Shown: positions 33,930-44,994 of the stretch, in pieces
How positions within the stretch are numbered: position 1 is the first letter of the stretch
Layout of the letters: each line of letters opens with the position of its first letter
From: Paracyclopina nana
Lineage: Eukaryota; Arthropoda; Copepoda; Cyclopoida; Cyclopettidae
Length of the DNA stretch: 64,000 nucleotides
NCBI GenBank assembly: GCA_019096065.1
Contig: JAGUCH010000002.1
Coordinates: 16,008,501-16,072,500, forward strand
Direction: 5' to 3'
Position numbers and translations under genes: made by a program
Notes under the pieces: model-generated
What the model saw: the letters and a program-made list of their open reading frames with translations, nothing else
The model's database searches: none
Told to the model about the DNA's origin: nothing

Positions 33930-35263
33930 ATGATGATAGCCTCCATACGCACATCGAAACGACTGGCCTTTGGTTCAGCCTTGGCCTTTGGCTTTTTGTG
34001 TCTTTGTCTGCTGGCTGTCAAAGACCTGAATGACAAGTTGGGAGTGATGACAGCTTCCAATGCCGGCTACCAAAAGATGACTGACACGCAGGCAGAAAAG
34101 ATCAAGACATTAACAGTTGAGTTGGAAGCTTTGCGAGCGTCGAAAGCTTCGGAATTAAAGTCTGCGCAACACGAGCAGCGCGAAATTCAAGGGAAGCTTG
34201 ATGGTGCCACCGAAAAGTTCCAAAAGCTCAAGCGTGAACTCCAAAGCCAAATTGAAGAGTTGTCTGCTGCCAAAATACATTTAGAGTCGGAGCGAGACGA
34301 GCTCGTGAGACTTAATGGCAGGCAAAAGCAGGATGCTGACCAATTATCTGTTCAGCTTCGTGACCAGATTGCTAGAATGTCATTGGACCGAGATTCGTGC
34401 CAGAATCAATATGATGCCTTGTTCAAGCTGCACCAAGAGGCTTCGGACAAATTGGCCAAATATGCAACCAAGCCTGAAGCTGTCATCGTCTCCTCGTCTA
34501 CCAAATCGAATAGGCAGCAATTGCAAATCCCCTCGGGGAACAACAATCAAGGGTTCGCTCAGGAATCCGCTGCCATCAGGGATGCCAGATCCTCGTCTTC
34601 CCATCCTGTAGGCTTGGAGGAGCCGCGAGTTGTCCAATTGCCTCAGCAAGTAGGCAGCTTGAGCACTGCCAAAGGCGGTCTGGCTCCTGTGGGCGCTCAG
34701 CCTCCACTGGGTAACCTGGAGGTGGTTCCTTACCATCAGGTGCACAAAGAAGACGTCATGGAAGCACCAAAGTCTCATCACAATGTTATGCGTTTTGAGA
34801 ACCTAGATGCTCAAGTCGATCCTGTCCATCATGACCATCCTGGTTTGCAAGCCCCTGTCTATAGAGATAATCACAACATTGCCTTGGATGAAGACGACTT
34901 GGAAGATGCCGCGGACGGACAGATCCCAAATGAAGATTACCAAGACGAAAAGGTGACTTCCAACTACTTTTTTACATAGCTTAAGCATCTTTTTATTTAT
35001 TTTTTATTTTTATTCAGGCTCCTAATCAGAGATATGACCATGCCCTGAACAACGACATTGACTACGACTTTCAAGCTGACTTCCAGCAGCAACCACGCAA
35101 TATGGTACAGCAGAGATTCCACCACCAGAGACAAGTGAACCCAGGTGTTTACAAGCAACAGCAGCCTCCAATTGTCATCCAGCCTCGGCAAGTGCAGCAG
35201 CAACGCTATTATGCAGCTCCACAAGTCGGCCAGCCTCAGTTCCACTACGGCCACGGCCTCTAA
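33930..35263 (+). CDS. Type II Golgi-type coiled-coil protein, GOLIM4/GOLM1-like
   Basis: Two exons (33930-34952 and 35018-35263) give 422 residues. A short basic cytosolic N-terminus (SIRTSKR) precedes one signal anchor (LAFGSALAFGFLCLCLLAV). A coiled coil of about 130 residues follows (heptads through ELEALRAS, KRELQSQIEEL and LRDQIARMSLDRD), then a disordered lumenal tail with acidic and finally Gln-rich and His-rich stretches. This layout matches GOLIM4 and GOLM1, cis-Golgi proteins that cycle to endosomes. Sequence identity outside the layout is weak, so the exact orthologue is inferred. If the intron is retained the protein stops after VTSNYFFT. Confidence 0.65.
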
Positions 35264-35529
35264 TTTCAGCACAAAATCTAATTTCTCTCATATACATTAT
35301 TTTTTGTAAATGTGCTTCAACTGTGATGATGCTCAGCCACCTTTTTCAGCGATTGGGAAAAACGCAGTATTTCTCCACATTTCTAGAGGTTGTATGCGTA
35401 CAAGTTTCCTAAACGAACTTTATTATGGTAATAATAGAATGCAATACTTTGAACGGTAAATTATCATTTTACAGTGTAGTAGTACGAAGTAGTATAGCAG
35501 TAGTAGTAGTAGAAGGTGCGGTTAAAAAG

Positions 35530-36571
35530 TTAATAGTTAGAGGCTGCTGCGGCCTTTGCAGCGTACATATTGGCCTCTTCTTGGGCCTTCACGATGTTCT
35601 TCTTGTACCGAATGCGCTTGTTGCCAAACCAGTTGTTCACCTGAGATACGGAAATTTTGCACTTTCGAGCCAGCTCCTCCTTGGCCTCTTCGGATGGGTA
35701 GGGGTTGGACAAATGCGAGTAGAAATATTCGTTGAGAATTTCCGAAGCCTGCTTGCTAAAGTTGCGTCTCTTGCGTCGCGCGTCCAAGAACCGAGATCGA
35801 AGCATCATGACAGCCTCGCACGTGGACTGCTTCAGTTGGATCTGAATTGACAATTTATGGTAAAGCCATTCATGTTAATCTGAGCAATAAGTTTACCTGA
35901 ATGGTGTTGAACTTGCGGCGGATGATGTTGACCATGCGATCAATCTCTTTGTGGGTCACCGGTCTAATTCTCGATTGCTCCTTCAGGAGGTTCATGACAT
36001 GAGTCGTGAAGTCGTTGCAGGCCTGGTCGTACTTCTCCAGCTCCTGGTAGTAGGTCTTGCGAATCTGCGTGAGTTTTGTACGATAGTCAGCGTGCTCGAT
36101 GAAGGCTTCCTCGTTGGGGTTGGAGGTGCTGGCCGCGGCCTCGGTGGCGATCGAGGCCGCATTGGAGCCACCCCTCTCGGGCCCAGCCACGCCCTCAGCT
36201 ATCAGCATGTTATCCAGTCTCATGAGTTGGGAGTCTGGCGCGTCCTCATCCTGCTGCCCCATTTGGTGGTGCCTGAGGCTGAGCACGGTCTTCTCCTTGA
36301 TCTCGCAGAGCACCGAGAAGAGTGCAGGCTTGAGCCTGTGCCCGTTCAATGACTGCTTCTGCGTCTCGTCGATGTCTCTGTTGTGCGCGATGCTCATGAG
36401 CTGGTCCAAGATGGTGGAGATGTCCGACTGGCCCTCGGGTATGGCCATAGGTGGTTGTTGCTGCTGCTGCACCTGATGGTGGAGGTGGTGGTAGGAGCTG
36501 CTCGTGGTCGTCGCAGCCGCAGCCGCGGCCGCGGCTGCTCCCTGGCCAAAGTAGTCTTGGTAGGAGAACAT
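35530..36571 (-). CDS. exd: Extradenticle/PBX TALE homeodomain protein
   Basis: Two exons (36571-35897 and 35841-35530) give 328 residues. After [11 protein letters not shown] comes a polyalanine run and Gln/His-rich stretch, then the PBC-A domain ([31 protein letters not shown]), an alanine/serine linker, the PBC-B domain ([20 protein letters not shown]) and the homeodomain ([20 protein letters not shown]) with the three-residue TALE loop SNPYP and recognition helix [14 protein letters not shown]. The protein is a Hox cofactor. The homeodomain has ISVSQVNN where most PBX proteins have ITVSQVSN. The C-terminus stops soon after the homeodomain, shorter than vertebrate PBX. Confidence 0.95.
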
Positions 36572-37279
36572 GATCCTGGACACGGAATGTTTTCGCACCG
36601 AATCTCAAGTACCCTGGACAATGAGGTGTGAAATCCCCCAGTAGCAAATAGTTGATGCTATTAAAGGAAAGCTTTTTGTGTTTGTTGTCTTCACAAGCTA
36701 GTCCGACTCCATCAGGCTGCACATCAGCATTCACTTCGACTACGTGCACCACGACGGGTGTGACGACGACGACGAAGACTTTAGCTGGCACGACGGACGA
36801 GCTAGGCGAGCCGGGACATTAAGGTTGAAAGCCAAGAGTTGTGGGACACGCGGCTACTTACGGAGTACTGACTTTTCTTGCATTATTTCCATTATGCATG
36901 AGAAAGAGGCTGGATGCTCGACTCGGTGTTTTTGCCTCCAATTTTTCACCGCCCACTTTCAAAAGCTTTGCCCAGTAATTAGGCTAAAAATGGAACTGGG
37001 ACAACTGAATGTTTAAGTCAATGGCGAACGCATGAAACGCTTGACTGCAACGAGCAAAAACGTGCACTTTGAAGTTTGAGCGTCGGACGGTTGCGAAAAT
37101 CAGGAATTTTCAATTTTGGGAGGATTTGTTTACTTTCTCATAAAATCGGAAAAACCGGAAAATTTCATAACAATCTCAGTTTCGGTAGCAAATTAGAGCT
37201 AGCGTTGCTCTTGCTCAGTAATTTTCCGCCAAAGCACTTGGGGAATTTCTTAGAATAGCAAGAACGCTACTGTCAAAAA
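36572..37279. promoter_or_regulatory. Upstream region of extradenticle
   Basis: Leader and promoter DNA for exd on the minus strand and for the 37.28-kb gene on the plus strand. The part 36710-36800 is relatively GC-rich with repeated acgacg. No gene is seen. Confidence 0.35.
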
Positions 37280-37655
37280 ATGCCGTCATTATCCGCTGCC
37301 CTCGATTCATCGAATTTGAAGAATAGAGACGAAAAAGGAGAATCTCTAGACAATTATCGCCGTTATTTAACGAATCCAGGGGTTGCTGGCCTCCATCGTC
37401 GCTCGAAAAAAATCGTTAGAGCACGGCAAGAAAATTTGAGGCCACCGCGATTTCGCCGACTTGGAAATGAGTCCACACTCCAAGTAAAAAGCCTTGACAA
37501 AAATGAAGTGGACACCTTGGAAAAATTCCCTAGCGTCGATCCTGATGGCAATTAAGGGTAAAAAAGACCGCATTGTTGAGACTCTCAAGGAGGCTGCTGT
37601 GGATCCCGGTTTCGAGCCGTTCATCTCTCCTCCTCAGCTGTGCAGCAAAGCTTAG
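37280..37655 (+). CDS. Small basic hypothetical protein
   Basis: Proposed exons 37280-37483 and 37557-37655 (donor caaGTAAAAA, acceptor attaag) give 100 residues in phase; unspliced, it is a 91-residue ORF. It is Arg/Lys-rich (LHRRSKKIVRARQENLRPPR) with no domain I recognise. After its TAG stop the same frame remains open for 56 codons, is again Lys/Arg-rich (YYGKQRKRVG, KGQGKKLRRKP), and closes with a TGA that overlaps the ATG of SERGEF. Either an exon is missing, the stop is bypassed, or the openness reflects base composition. It lies at the head of a tight + strand cluster. Confidence 0.42.
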
Positions 37656-37822
37656 TACTACGGCAAGCAGAGGAAGCGCGTGGGGGCTGCTGCTGTTCCA
37701 GGAAGCAGCCTACGCCTCAAGCACCCTCTATCTGGCCTCAACAAAGGCCAAGGCAAAAAATTACGCCGAAAACCGGCGGCCGTTGCGGCGTTGTTTCATT
37801 TCCCTTCGGTACATTCAGGTAA

Positions 37823-38845
37823 ATGACCAATTTGGAATTGTGGGCTTGGGGAGCCAACAACTACGGCCAGTTGGCCAACGGCTGCCCCTGCGAGCAGCTG
37901 GAAAGGCCAACTCTGGTATCGGGCCCCCTATTGGGGTCCAATGCCCGCCTCGTACCCGGGGGCGGGCACACTTTGCTTCTCAACGAGACAAGACTCTACG
38001 CGGCAGGGTGGAACAACAAGGGACAATGTGGGATTGGCAATTTGCTAGACCAGTGCCAATTCCGTGAGCTCCACTTTGATCATGAAGTCGCCCAAGTAGC
38101 CGCTGGTTGGGACTTCACCTTGGCTGTAGATTGCGAAGGCCAAGTTTTTGCCTGTGGTTCCAACAGTTTTGGCCAGCTTGGCCTTGGCAAAGATGTCAAG
38201 TCCACCAGCGTGTTGACAAAGGTCCAAGGCCTTTGCAACGTTGTCAAGGTAGCAGCTGGAATGAGGCACAGTTTGATGCTTCTGCGTGATGGAACACTCA
38301 TGGCATGTGGACAATCCAAAAACGGACAGCTGTGCGGTCAAGCAGTTGACTCTAATTCTGTGCTCGAGCCGATCAAGATCACGGCCGATCTCGGTGCCAA
38401 AGTTGTGGACATCAAATGCGGCCAGAATTTCAGCCTTGTCGTGCTTGAAGATGGCTCATTGAAAGCCTTCGGCCACGACAAGCATGGCCAAGTCACCAAG
38501 TTGAACAACTTGCCAGATAATCTGTCATTGAACCAAGTTGAGGTTGGTTGGACTCATGCTTTACTGCTACACGCAGACGGCCAACTAGAAGCCCTCGGGC
38601 GATCAGATTACGGCCAGACGGCCTACAGCAGCAAGATCAAATTCGCTAAAATATCGTCTGGTTACGAGCATGGCCTTGGCATTGACTTTGAGAATCGGCT
38701 TTATTCCTGGGGTTGGAACGAGCACGGCAATTGTGGCCTTGGCCATACTGACAATGTCATAGAACCCCACTTGGTGGACATCGAGTCCAAGAAAGTGGTC
38801 GACTGCTTTGCAGGCTCTGGTCATTCCTTTGCACTTGTCGAGTAA
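37823..38845 (+). CDS. SERGEF: RCC1-repeat protein SERGEF
   Basis: A single exon of 340 residues forming an RCC1-type seven-bladed propeller. Repeats are visible as LELWAWGANNYGQL, VAAGWDFTLAVDCEGQVFACGSNSFGQLGL, VAAGMRHSLML, GWTHALLLHADGQLEALGRSDYGQ and LYSWGWNEHGNCGLGHTDNV, ending AGSGHSFALVE. The GWDFT and WGWNEHG motifs are those of SERGEF, the secretion-regulating guanine nucleotide exchange factor homologue, rather than RCC1 itself; no nuclear-localisation tail is present. The start is the first in-frame ATG, just after an acceptor-like ttcag at 37815-37819, which hints at a 5'UTR intron or trans-splice site. Confidence 0.88.
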   Translation: MTNLELWAWGANNYGQLANGCPCEQLERPTLVSGPLLGSNARLVPGGGHTLLLNETRLYAAGWNNKGQCGIGNLLDQCQFRELHFDHEVAQVAAGWDFTLAVDCEGQVFACGSNSFGQLGLGKDVKSTSVLTKVQGLCNVVKVAAGMRHSLMLLRDGTLMACGQSKNGQLCGQAVDSNSVLEPIKITADLGAKVVDIKCGQNFSLVVLEDGSLKAFGHDKHGQVTKLNNLPDNLSLNQVEVGWTHALLLHADGQLEALGRSDYGQTAYSSKIKFAKISSGYEHGLGIDFENRLYSWGWNEHGNCGLGHTDNVIEPHLVDIESKKVVDCFAGSGHSFALVE

Positions 38846-38878
38846 AGCTTTTCTATGTTGCAGGTATCAGGAAGCGTC

Positions 38879-40576
38879 ATGTCGACCAGCATACGAGAGT
38901 TGAGTGGGAAAAGCTGGCACGAATGGCCTCAAACACAGCTCATCGAGGACATGGACGCCCTCTCGCCGAGCCCCGCCACAACATCCTCATCGTCGACGAG
39001 TGCCACGCCCACCTCGTCTCGCAGTCACTCCCCAAAGCTCTATCCCCACGAGAATGACGTGATGAAGCTCCCGAGGAAAGACATGCACATATTCGGCCAG
39101 TGCCCTGTCCAGGACGACTTTGTCCTCGTCGTCTGCGACGTTTGCCATGCCACCGTGAAAATCGAGGCTTTTTTCGCGCACGTCAAGCTACGACACCAAA
39201 AAGGGGGCGGCGGCAGCCACGGAGGAGGCCGCTACGGGACCAAGACTTGCTCTGTTGATTTGCTCAAGGAAGATATTTTCTCGCTCAGCACCAAACCTAC
39301 TGTCCTGCTGCCCCCACCTCCAGCAGTCGCGGTGGTCGAGGTCATAGCTCCGCCTGTGCCCAACTTCGAGCCTGAGGAGCCCATGGAGGTGGACGACATA
39401 AAAACCGAGGAGCCCACCATAGCCATCAAGGAGGAGATCTTTGACGGCACTCCTACCACTGTTGTCGAATCGAGCACGCCTGTCTCCGCCACGTTGGTGG
39501 AGTCGTCTGAAAACAATGTCATAAGCATACCTGATACCGACCCCTTGCCGCATGGCATGTCCAACGACCTGATGGCCATGATGGGCGAGGCTCCGGAGAA
39601 CATCCCGCCCAAGAACAACGCGGCGGCGCCAATCATAAGGCTGCAGGTCAAGTCCGAAGTCCTCGACCTCAATAGCAAGAAAGTCAGTCCGCTGAAAATC
39701 AGTCCCATACAGGGACGAGATCGGAAGCCCCTGCGAGAATACCATCCAGACAAGCATTGCGGCGTGTGGGACGCAGACACCAAGAGACACTGCACAAGAG
39801 CTCTCACCTGCAAATCGCATAGTGTGGGTCTCAAGCGAAAAATCGAGGGGCGATCGCGCCCCTTTGATGAACTCGTGGCCGCCCACAAAAAGGCCCAGGC
39901 TGAGGCATCCGCCAAGGGTGGCATGGTTTCTGGGTCTCCATCGGTGGTGACAGCCACACCCATCAGTGTGCGCTCATTCACGCCCACAGTGAGCGTCACA
40001 GCTCCGCCCTCAGTGGCCTCAGCTGTTGTCAGAACTTTGACGCCACTCCCTCCTGTCGCGCCAGTCACCACGACGCCGCCCACCAAAGACCCGAACGAAG
40101 AGAGCTTACACTACACGACAGACCATCCCCGGCCTCTGGCCATTTGTGGGTTCCGAGGCGCCCGAAGAGTTGGTGGCATCATAGTGACGGGCCGAAGCCA
40201 CGTGCTCACGCGAAAGCTCGTGCGTGTCGCCATCACAGCCGGAACAGCTGGCGCATTTGGAGGTGGGGGCTTCCACCGCATCCGCCCTCGGGTATTCATA
40301 GGGGGAGGAGGTGGGGTCGGCGGTGGAACCACCGTGACAACCATAGAAAGCCCTCAGACGCCGTCGTCGTACGTGCTGAATTACAATCTCAGTGGAAACA
40401 TAAAGCGAGCCGGGGGCGGGGCCGGGGGATTGAATTTGACTACCCTGCCCCCGGGAGGTGTAGTGATTCCCGAGAGCTTCAAGACAGACATTCAGGACTT
40501 CAAGGGAGGCATCAAGTTCGAACTGGGGAGAAAAATCAAGCATATTCTCCCGTCGGGTAGTGAAGTGACCAAGTGA
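38879..40576 (+). CDS. ATXN7: Ataxin-7-like protein with SCA7 domain
   Basis: A single coding exon of 565 residues. An N-terminal zinc finger is seen as CPVQDDFVLVVCDVCHATVK with AFFAHVKLRH. The SCA7 domain (about residues 277-345) has REYHPDKHCGVWDADTKRHC, then CTRALTCKSH and RSRPFDELVAAH, giving the C-x10-C-x5-C-x2-H zinc ligands. Ataxin-7 anchors the deubiquitinase module to SAGA. The rest is disordered and Pro/Ser/Thr-rich; the C-terminal 130 residues are glycine-rich. An acceptor-like tgttgcag ends 15 bases before the ATG and only 20 bases after the SERGEF stop, so the 5' end of this mRNA must be formed inside or next to the SERGEF transcript. Confidence 0.88.
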   Translation: MSTSIRELSGKSWHEWPQTQLIEDMDALSPSPATTSSSSTSATPTSSRSHSPKLYPHENDVMKLPRKDMHIFGQCPVQDDFVLVVCDVCHATVKIEAFFAHVKLRHQKGGGGSHGGGRYGTKTCSVDLLKEDIFSLSTKPTVLLPPPPAVAVVEVIAPPVPNFEPEEPMEVDDIKTEEPTIAIKEEIFDGTPTTVVESSTPVSATLVESSENNVISIPDTDPLPHGMSNDLMAMMGEAPENIPPKNNAAAPIIRLQVKSEVLDLNSKKVSPLKISPIQGRDRKPLREYHPDKHCGVWDADTKRHCTRALTCKSHSVGLKRKIEGRSRPFDELVAAHKKAQAEASAKGGMVSGSPSVVTATPISVRSFTPTVSVTAPPSVASAVVRTLTPLPPVAPVTTTPPTKDPNEESLHYTTDHPRPLAICGFRGARRVGGIIVTGRSHVLTRKLVRVAITAGTAGAFGGGGFHRIRPRVFIGGGGGVGGGTTVTTIESPQTPSSYVLNYNLSGNIKRAGGGAGGLNLTTLPPGGVVIPESFKTDIQDFKGGIKFELGRKIKHILPSGSEVTK

Positions 40577-41206
40577 ATATGCTTGAGTTTTCATCCCACT
40601 TTAAAAAGTCGGTGATCTTCCCCCCCTTGTTGGCTCCTCTTTTATAGTGAAGCATTTACCACCACCAACGTTATGTTCATTATCGCCAAATTGATTATAC
40701 TTGCTAAGTGTCATGCACGTTATTCGTGTCATCGTCGTCGTCATTCGTGTACTTGCAACAATTATTGAGAATTGAATGAGTTGAAGGCATCTACTACTAT
40801 AATTACCATTCTGAAACCGTTTTGTGAATTTGTATACATGCGATCTGCAAGATTTGATACTCACTTCTACAACTACAGCGACTGTACCCGATTTGAATTC
40901 ATTCAGTACCTAAAATACACTGTGACTTGTGTGAGCCTTTTCGTTTTCCCTTTACATTCTTCGGTCATCGGCAAGATTGCCATTGGCGTACATTTCCAGC
41001 TATCTTCCCGAAAAATGGAAGGCTATCAAGAAAAGGGCCGATGTGGCTATTTTTAAACCTTGGTTCGGGTCAGAAATTCGAACCGTCGTCGATTGTTTAC
41101 ACTCGTTCGTCAGTCAATACTTCGCCTAGCTTTGCCGATAGCGAGTTTCGTTTCTTGGTTTGAGGTCCTTTTCAACGCATTTTGGGCGATACCTACACCA
41201 GCTGAA
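40577..41206. other. Intergenic between ataxin-7-like and NMT
   Basis: 3'UTR and promoter DNA. Short open frames at 40772-41163 lack domains. No repeats seen. Confidence 0.4.
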
Positions 41207-42887
41207 ATGTCAGATTCAACAGGAAATAAAGGGTAACAGATTCCCGTGTTATTTCTCGTGTGATGTTTTGGTTCAACTTTCGTCAAATCGCAGGGGGAAA
41301 AAGAACAGAAACAAGGCGAAGGAAAATAAAGCGAAGAAGCAGCCAGCTGAGGAAGTCGTCGCTGAAGACACAAATGCTGCCGCTCAGCCAGTGCCTTCTC
41401 TTGCCACACAAGACTTGCTCAAGATCAAGCGCGCCATTGAGGAGATACAGCTAGGCAAGGCGAAAGAAAGTGGTGACAAAAAGTCCTACGAGTTTTGGTC
41501 TACTCAACCAGTTCCAAAACTGGATGAAGAGATCACATCGAACGAGCCGATTGAGGAGGACATCCCCATCGACTGCTTGAGAAAAGAGCCTTATTCTCTG
41601 CCATCTGGATTTCAATGGGATACTTTGAATCTCAATGACCCCATTGTGGTAAGCCTGCTCTATGTCACAGCCTTCTTTTCATCTGACGAGGGTTATTTTC
41701 AGTTGAAAGAGTTGTATGTCTTGCTCAATGAGAATTATGTGGAGGATGACGACAACATGTTCCGTTTTGACTACAGCTCGGAATTCTTGAGATGGGCTCT
41801 TCAGCCCCCGGGCTGTCTGCAAGAATGGCATGCAGGAGTCAGAATAACCAAAACAGCAAAATTGGTTGGCTTCATCTCCGCCATTCCCGCCACCATCCGA
41901 GTCCATGAGAAGCCCAAGCTCATGGTGGAAATAAACTTTTTGTGCGTGCATAAGAAGTTAAGGGCAAAGCGGCTAGCCCCCGTCCTCATTCGTGAAATCA
42001 CCCGCAGGGTCAACTGTAGGAATATCTTCCAGGCTGTTTACACTGCGGGTGTGGTCCTACCCAAGCCTGTGGCAACATGCCGGTAGCAAAGTTTTCAATT
42101 TACATGCTATTTCCGTCTGTTACAATCTTACTTACTTTCCTAGATATTGGCATCGCTCCCTCAATCCCAAAAAGCTGATAGAGGTCAAGTTTTCGCATCT
42201 TAGTCGCAACATGACAATGCAGAGGCAGATGAAACTGCTGAGGTTGCCTGAAGCGACCAAAATTGAAGGCCTCAGACCTTTGGTTGCCTCTGATGTTCCT
42301 GCTGCGTGTAAGCTGCTAAATACGGTAAATACGTCTATAAATGTGGAGTGACTAATTTGCACTGACAGGAAATCTCCTCTTTAGTTTCTATCGCCATATA
42401 AGATGGCCCCCAAGTTGAATGAGCAGGAGTTTCAGCATTGGTTCCTCCCACGAGAAGATATCATATATTGCTATGTCGTTGAAAACCACGGAACTGTTAC
42501 AGACATGATCAGCTTTTATACTTTGCCGTCCACTGTCGTGTCACACCCAACTCACAAAAAGTAAGTGCCTAACTAACAATTTCTAGAATGATGGGATTCT
42601 TTTTAATCAAATGACGAATTTATGCCTTATTTATTTATAGCATCAAAGCTGCATACTCGTTTTACAATGTTGCTAAAACAGTCTCTTGGGTGGAGTTGAT
42701 GGGTGATGCTTTGGTACTGGCCAAGAAGCTGGACTTTGACGTGTTCAATGCATTGGACTTAATGGAGAACGTGGAATTTCTTGAGAAACTGAAATTCGGC
42801 ATTGGCGATGGCAACCTGCAGTACTACCTTTACAACTGGAGATGTCCATCAATGGCACCCAATCAAGTGGGTCTGGTCTTGCAATGA
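41207..42887 (+). CDS. Nmt: Glycylpeptide N-tetradecanoyltransferase (NMT)
   Basis: Six exons (41207-41232, 41294-41648, 41703-42082, 42144-42324, 42385-42560, 42641-42887) splice in phase to 454 residues. A short Lys-rich N-terminus ([15 protein letters not shown]) is the ribosome-targeting region of animal NMTs. The catalytic core follows: [51 protein letters not shown] (myristoyl-CoA binding), [26 protein letters not shown] and the conserved end [18 protein letters not shown] with terminal GLVLQ, whose free carboxylate acts as base. It adds myristate to N-terminal glycines. In exon 3 the usual [11 protein letters not shown] motif ends right at the splice. Exon 1 codes only nine residues. 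Confidence 0.96.
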
Positions 42888-43210
42888 AATGTTCTCATCT
42901 ACAAAAGCACAATTACACCTTGAATAAGTGGTCAACATTTCCTTTCCCAGCTAACCACGAGTTAGAAATACAAAAAAACGTCTGAATTGTACTTATCTCA
43001 ATTATTTGATTACCATTGCTATATTTTGAAAAAAGTTAAGGCAAGTTGGGATAATGGAACAGCCTTGTGCCAATTCACTAGTGAGAGCTGTTGTCCCTTC
43101 GGAGTTAAAGGCATCTGGCTCGCATATGCTTTTACTGTATACAATAGCTTCTCTCTGCTCATGCGAGGAACGAGTTGTTACACAGCATAAAATGCTTCCA
43201 CGAGTTGAAC
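42888..43210. other. Short intergenic between NMT and FKBP
   Basis: About 320 bp. 3'UTR of NMT and the FKBP leader; nothing else seen. Confidence 0.4.
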
Positions 43211-43753
43211 ATGAAGCTGCACGCTGAAAACATCGTCGGAGAAATGTCATTGCTGACATTTTTCCTACTATGGACATTGGCACAACTGCCTTGCTGCTCA
43301 ACTGAGGACCTCCCTGATGTGCAAGTGAAGATCATCAAGGAGGCCAAGAGCTGTGACGTCAAGGCTGAACCGGGCGATTACCTCAAGGTGCATTACGTTG
43401 GCAGGCTGAATGACGAAAATGGCAAGAAGTTTGATGCTTCTCGCGACAGGGGCCAACTTTACTCCTTTCAACTTGGAGCCGGACAAGTACTCAAAATAAA
43501 GCTGATTATCCATTTTTCAGAGGCATAAATCAGGGTGGTATTTTAGGTCATTCAAGGGTATGAGCGAGGCGTACCGGGGATGTGCAAGGGTGAAACGAGG
43601 ACACTGACAGTTCCTCCTCACCTTGCTTACGGTAACCAGGGAGTTGGTGATATCATTCCAGGAGGAGCAACGCTGCATTTCACGGTTGAGCTGGTTGAAG
43701 TACAAAAAGGGAAGTTGCAGTCACTTCATCCCAACTTGAAATTCGATCTTTGA
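43211..43753 (+). CDS. FKBP2: FKBP2-like ER peptidyl-prolyl isomerase
   Basis: Two exons (43211-43486 and 43547-43753) give 160 residues; an in-frame ATG at 43244 would start a cleaner signal peptide (MSLLTFFLLWTLAQLPCC) and give 149. The FKBP domain is complete: GDYLKVHYVGRL, DASRDRGQLYSFQLGAGQVIQGYERGV, GMCKGETRTLTVPPHLAYG and GATLHFTVELVEV. The active-site aromatic and Asp residues (HYVG, FDAS, GQVIQG, AYG) are present, so rotamase activity is likely. The C-terminus is KFDL, a KDEL-like tetrapeptide that suggests ER retention, as RTEL does in human FKBP2. Confidence 0.9.
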
Positions 43754-44994
43754 TATGTGTACCTCTTGACCCGATAGATTATCTTGCACAGTATTTACTT
43801 TATGCTGTACTATAAAATACCTGAACATTAATATAACTATCAAAATGCTCTTTAAAGTAAACCATACAAAACTCGCTATAACGCATGCGAAACGCTTTCT
43901 TTCATTACTCGAAAAATTGCCGTATTCTTCATGCCTATTTTTCTATTTACCAAATTAAAATCGCTAAAAAGCTTACGCTTGATTGATTTTGGTTAACAAT
44001 TTTGATTGATAGGAAATTGGGAAAAAACCATACATTGTTAGTAATACTGCCAACAAATGTGAAATCTCATAGTAACGTTTGCCTATTTAGTTTGTCAAAC
44101 TGAAATTGCAAAAAAGTATGCAAAAAATGAATTATTTCATCATTTTGCATTGCAAAAACACAAAAACATTTCAATAATGAGTCATCATGTTTAGTAAAAT
44201 AAATAAAAAGCTGTACTCTTTGCATAATTAGACAAATATGATGATAGATGGTGAAAAATTGCCACATTTTGCTGGCCATAGTGATTATTTTTAAATGGCC
44301 CAGCGCACAGGGCTGTACGTTAGCATACGTGTGAAGAGTGCACCGAAATGTTGCCGTGTAACAGGTGTCTGCTGTTGGCATCTTGCCTGTCCATGCCAGC
44401 ATAGTAGGTGCAACGAACTCAAGATTCAAGCTAGGCGAAGCTTCTTCTGCTTGCGCGGCTGTGCAACGCGACGAGAAACTTAACGGTAGTTTCACATGAA
44501 GTCTACCTGCCAAAACTAACACTGCTTGCATGGAAAACTGCTTACTACCACCATGGACATCATGGAAGACACACTAGCCGCAAATAGCCAGCAACCCTGC
44601 TTACTGCACTGTGATAAAGCCAAAAATCAAGCACTGGCTGCAACCCGACCGCATCGAAGAGCACTGAGCAGTGATTTCTTCACCATTCTACTCATTGCTT
44701 ATCACACAGTTCAATGGATCAAGATTCATCGGACAATAGGACAAAGTTGGCAGCAAGAGTGAAAAAGCTATACTTATCGTCGCGATGATGCTTTTAAAAT
44801 GTCATCATCCCAAGGCTGAACAAACGGTGCTCAAATTAGTTTATAATTACCAATTATACAATTCCTAAATGAAACACTATGAATAAATGTGATCTTAGAT
44901 TGTATTCCCAGCTTTTTCATAGCTTTGAAAAAATTCACTCTTATTTAATTGAACGAATCAAAATTCCATATTTAAAAGTCGTTGAATGCTTTTA
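43754..44994. other. Gene-free AT-rich interval
   Basis: No gene recognised. Open frames at 44067-44531 (-) and 44526-44762 (+) have no domain. 44290-44740 is less AT-rich than its surroundings and could be a decayed sequence. Confidence 0.4.

Noticed and set aside
36246-36791. 181-codon minus-strand ORF over exd
   Set aside because: Alternate frame of the GC-rich PBC coding region; the exd frame carries all the conserved domains.
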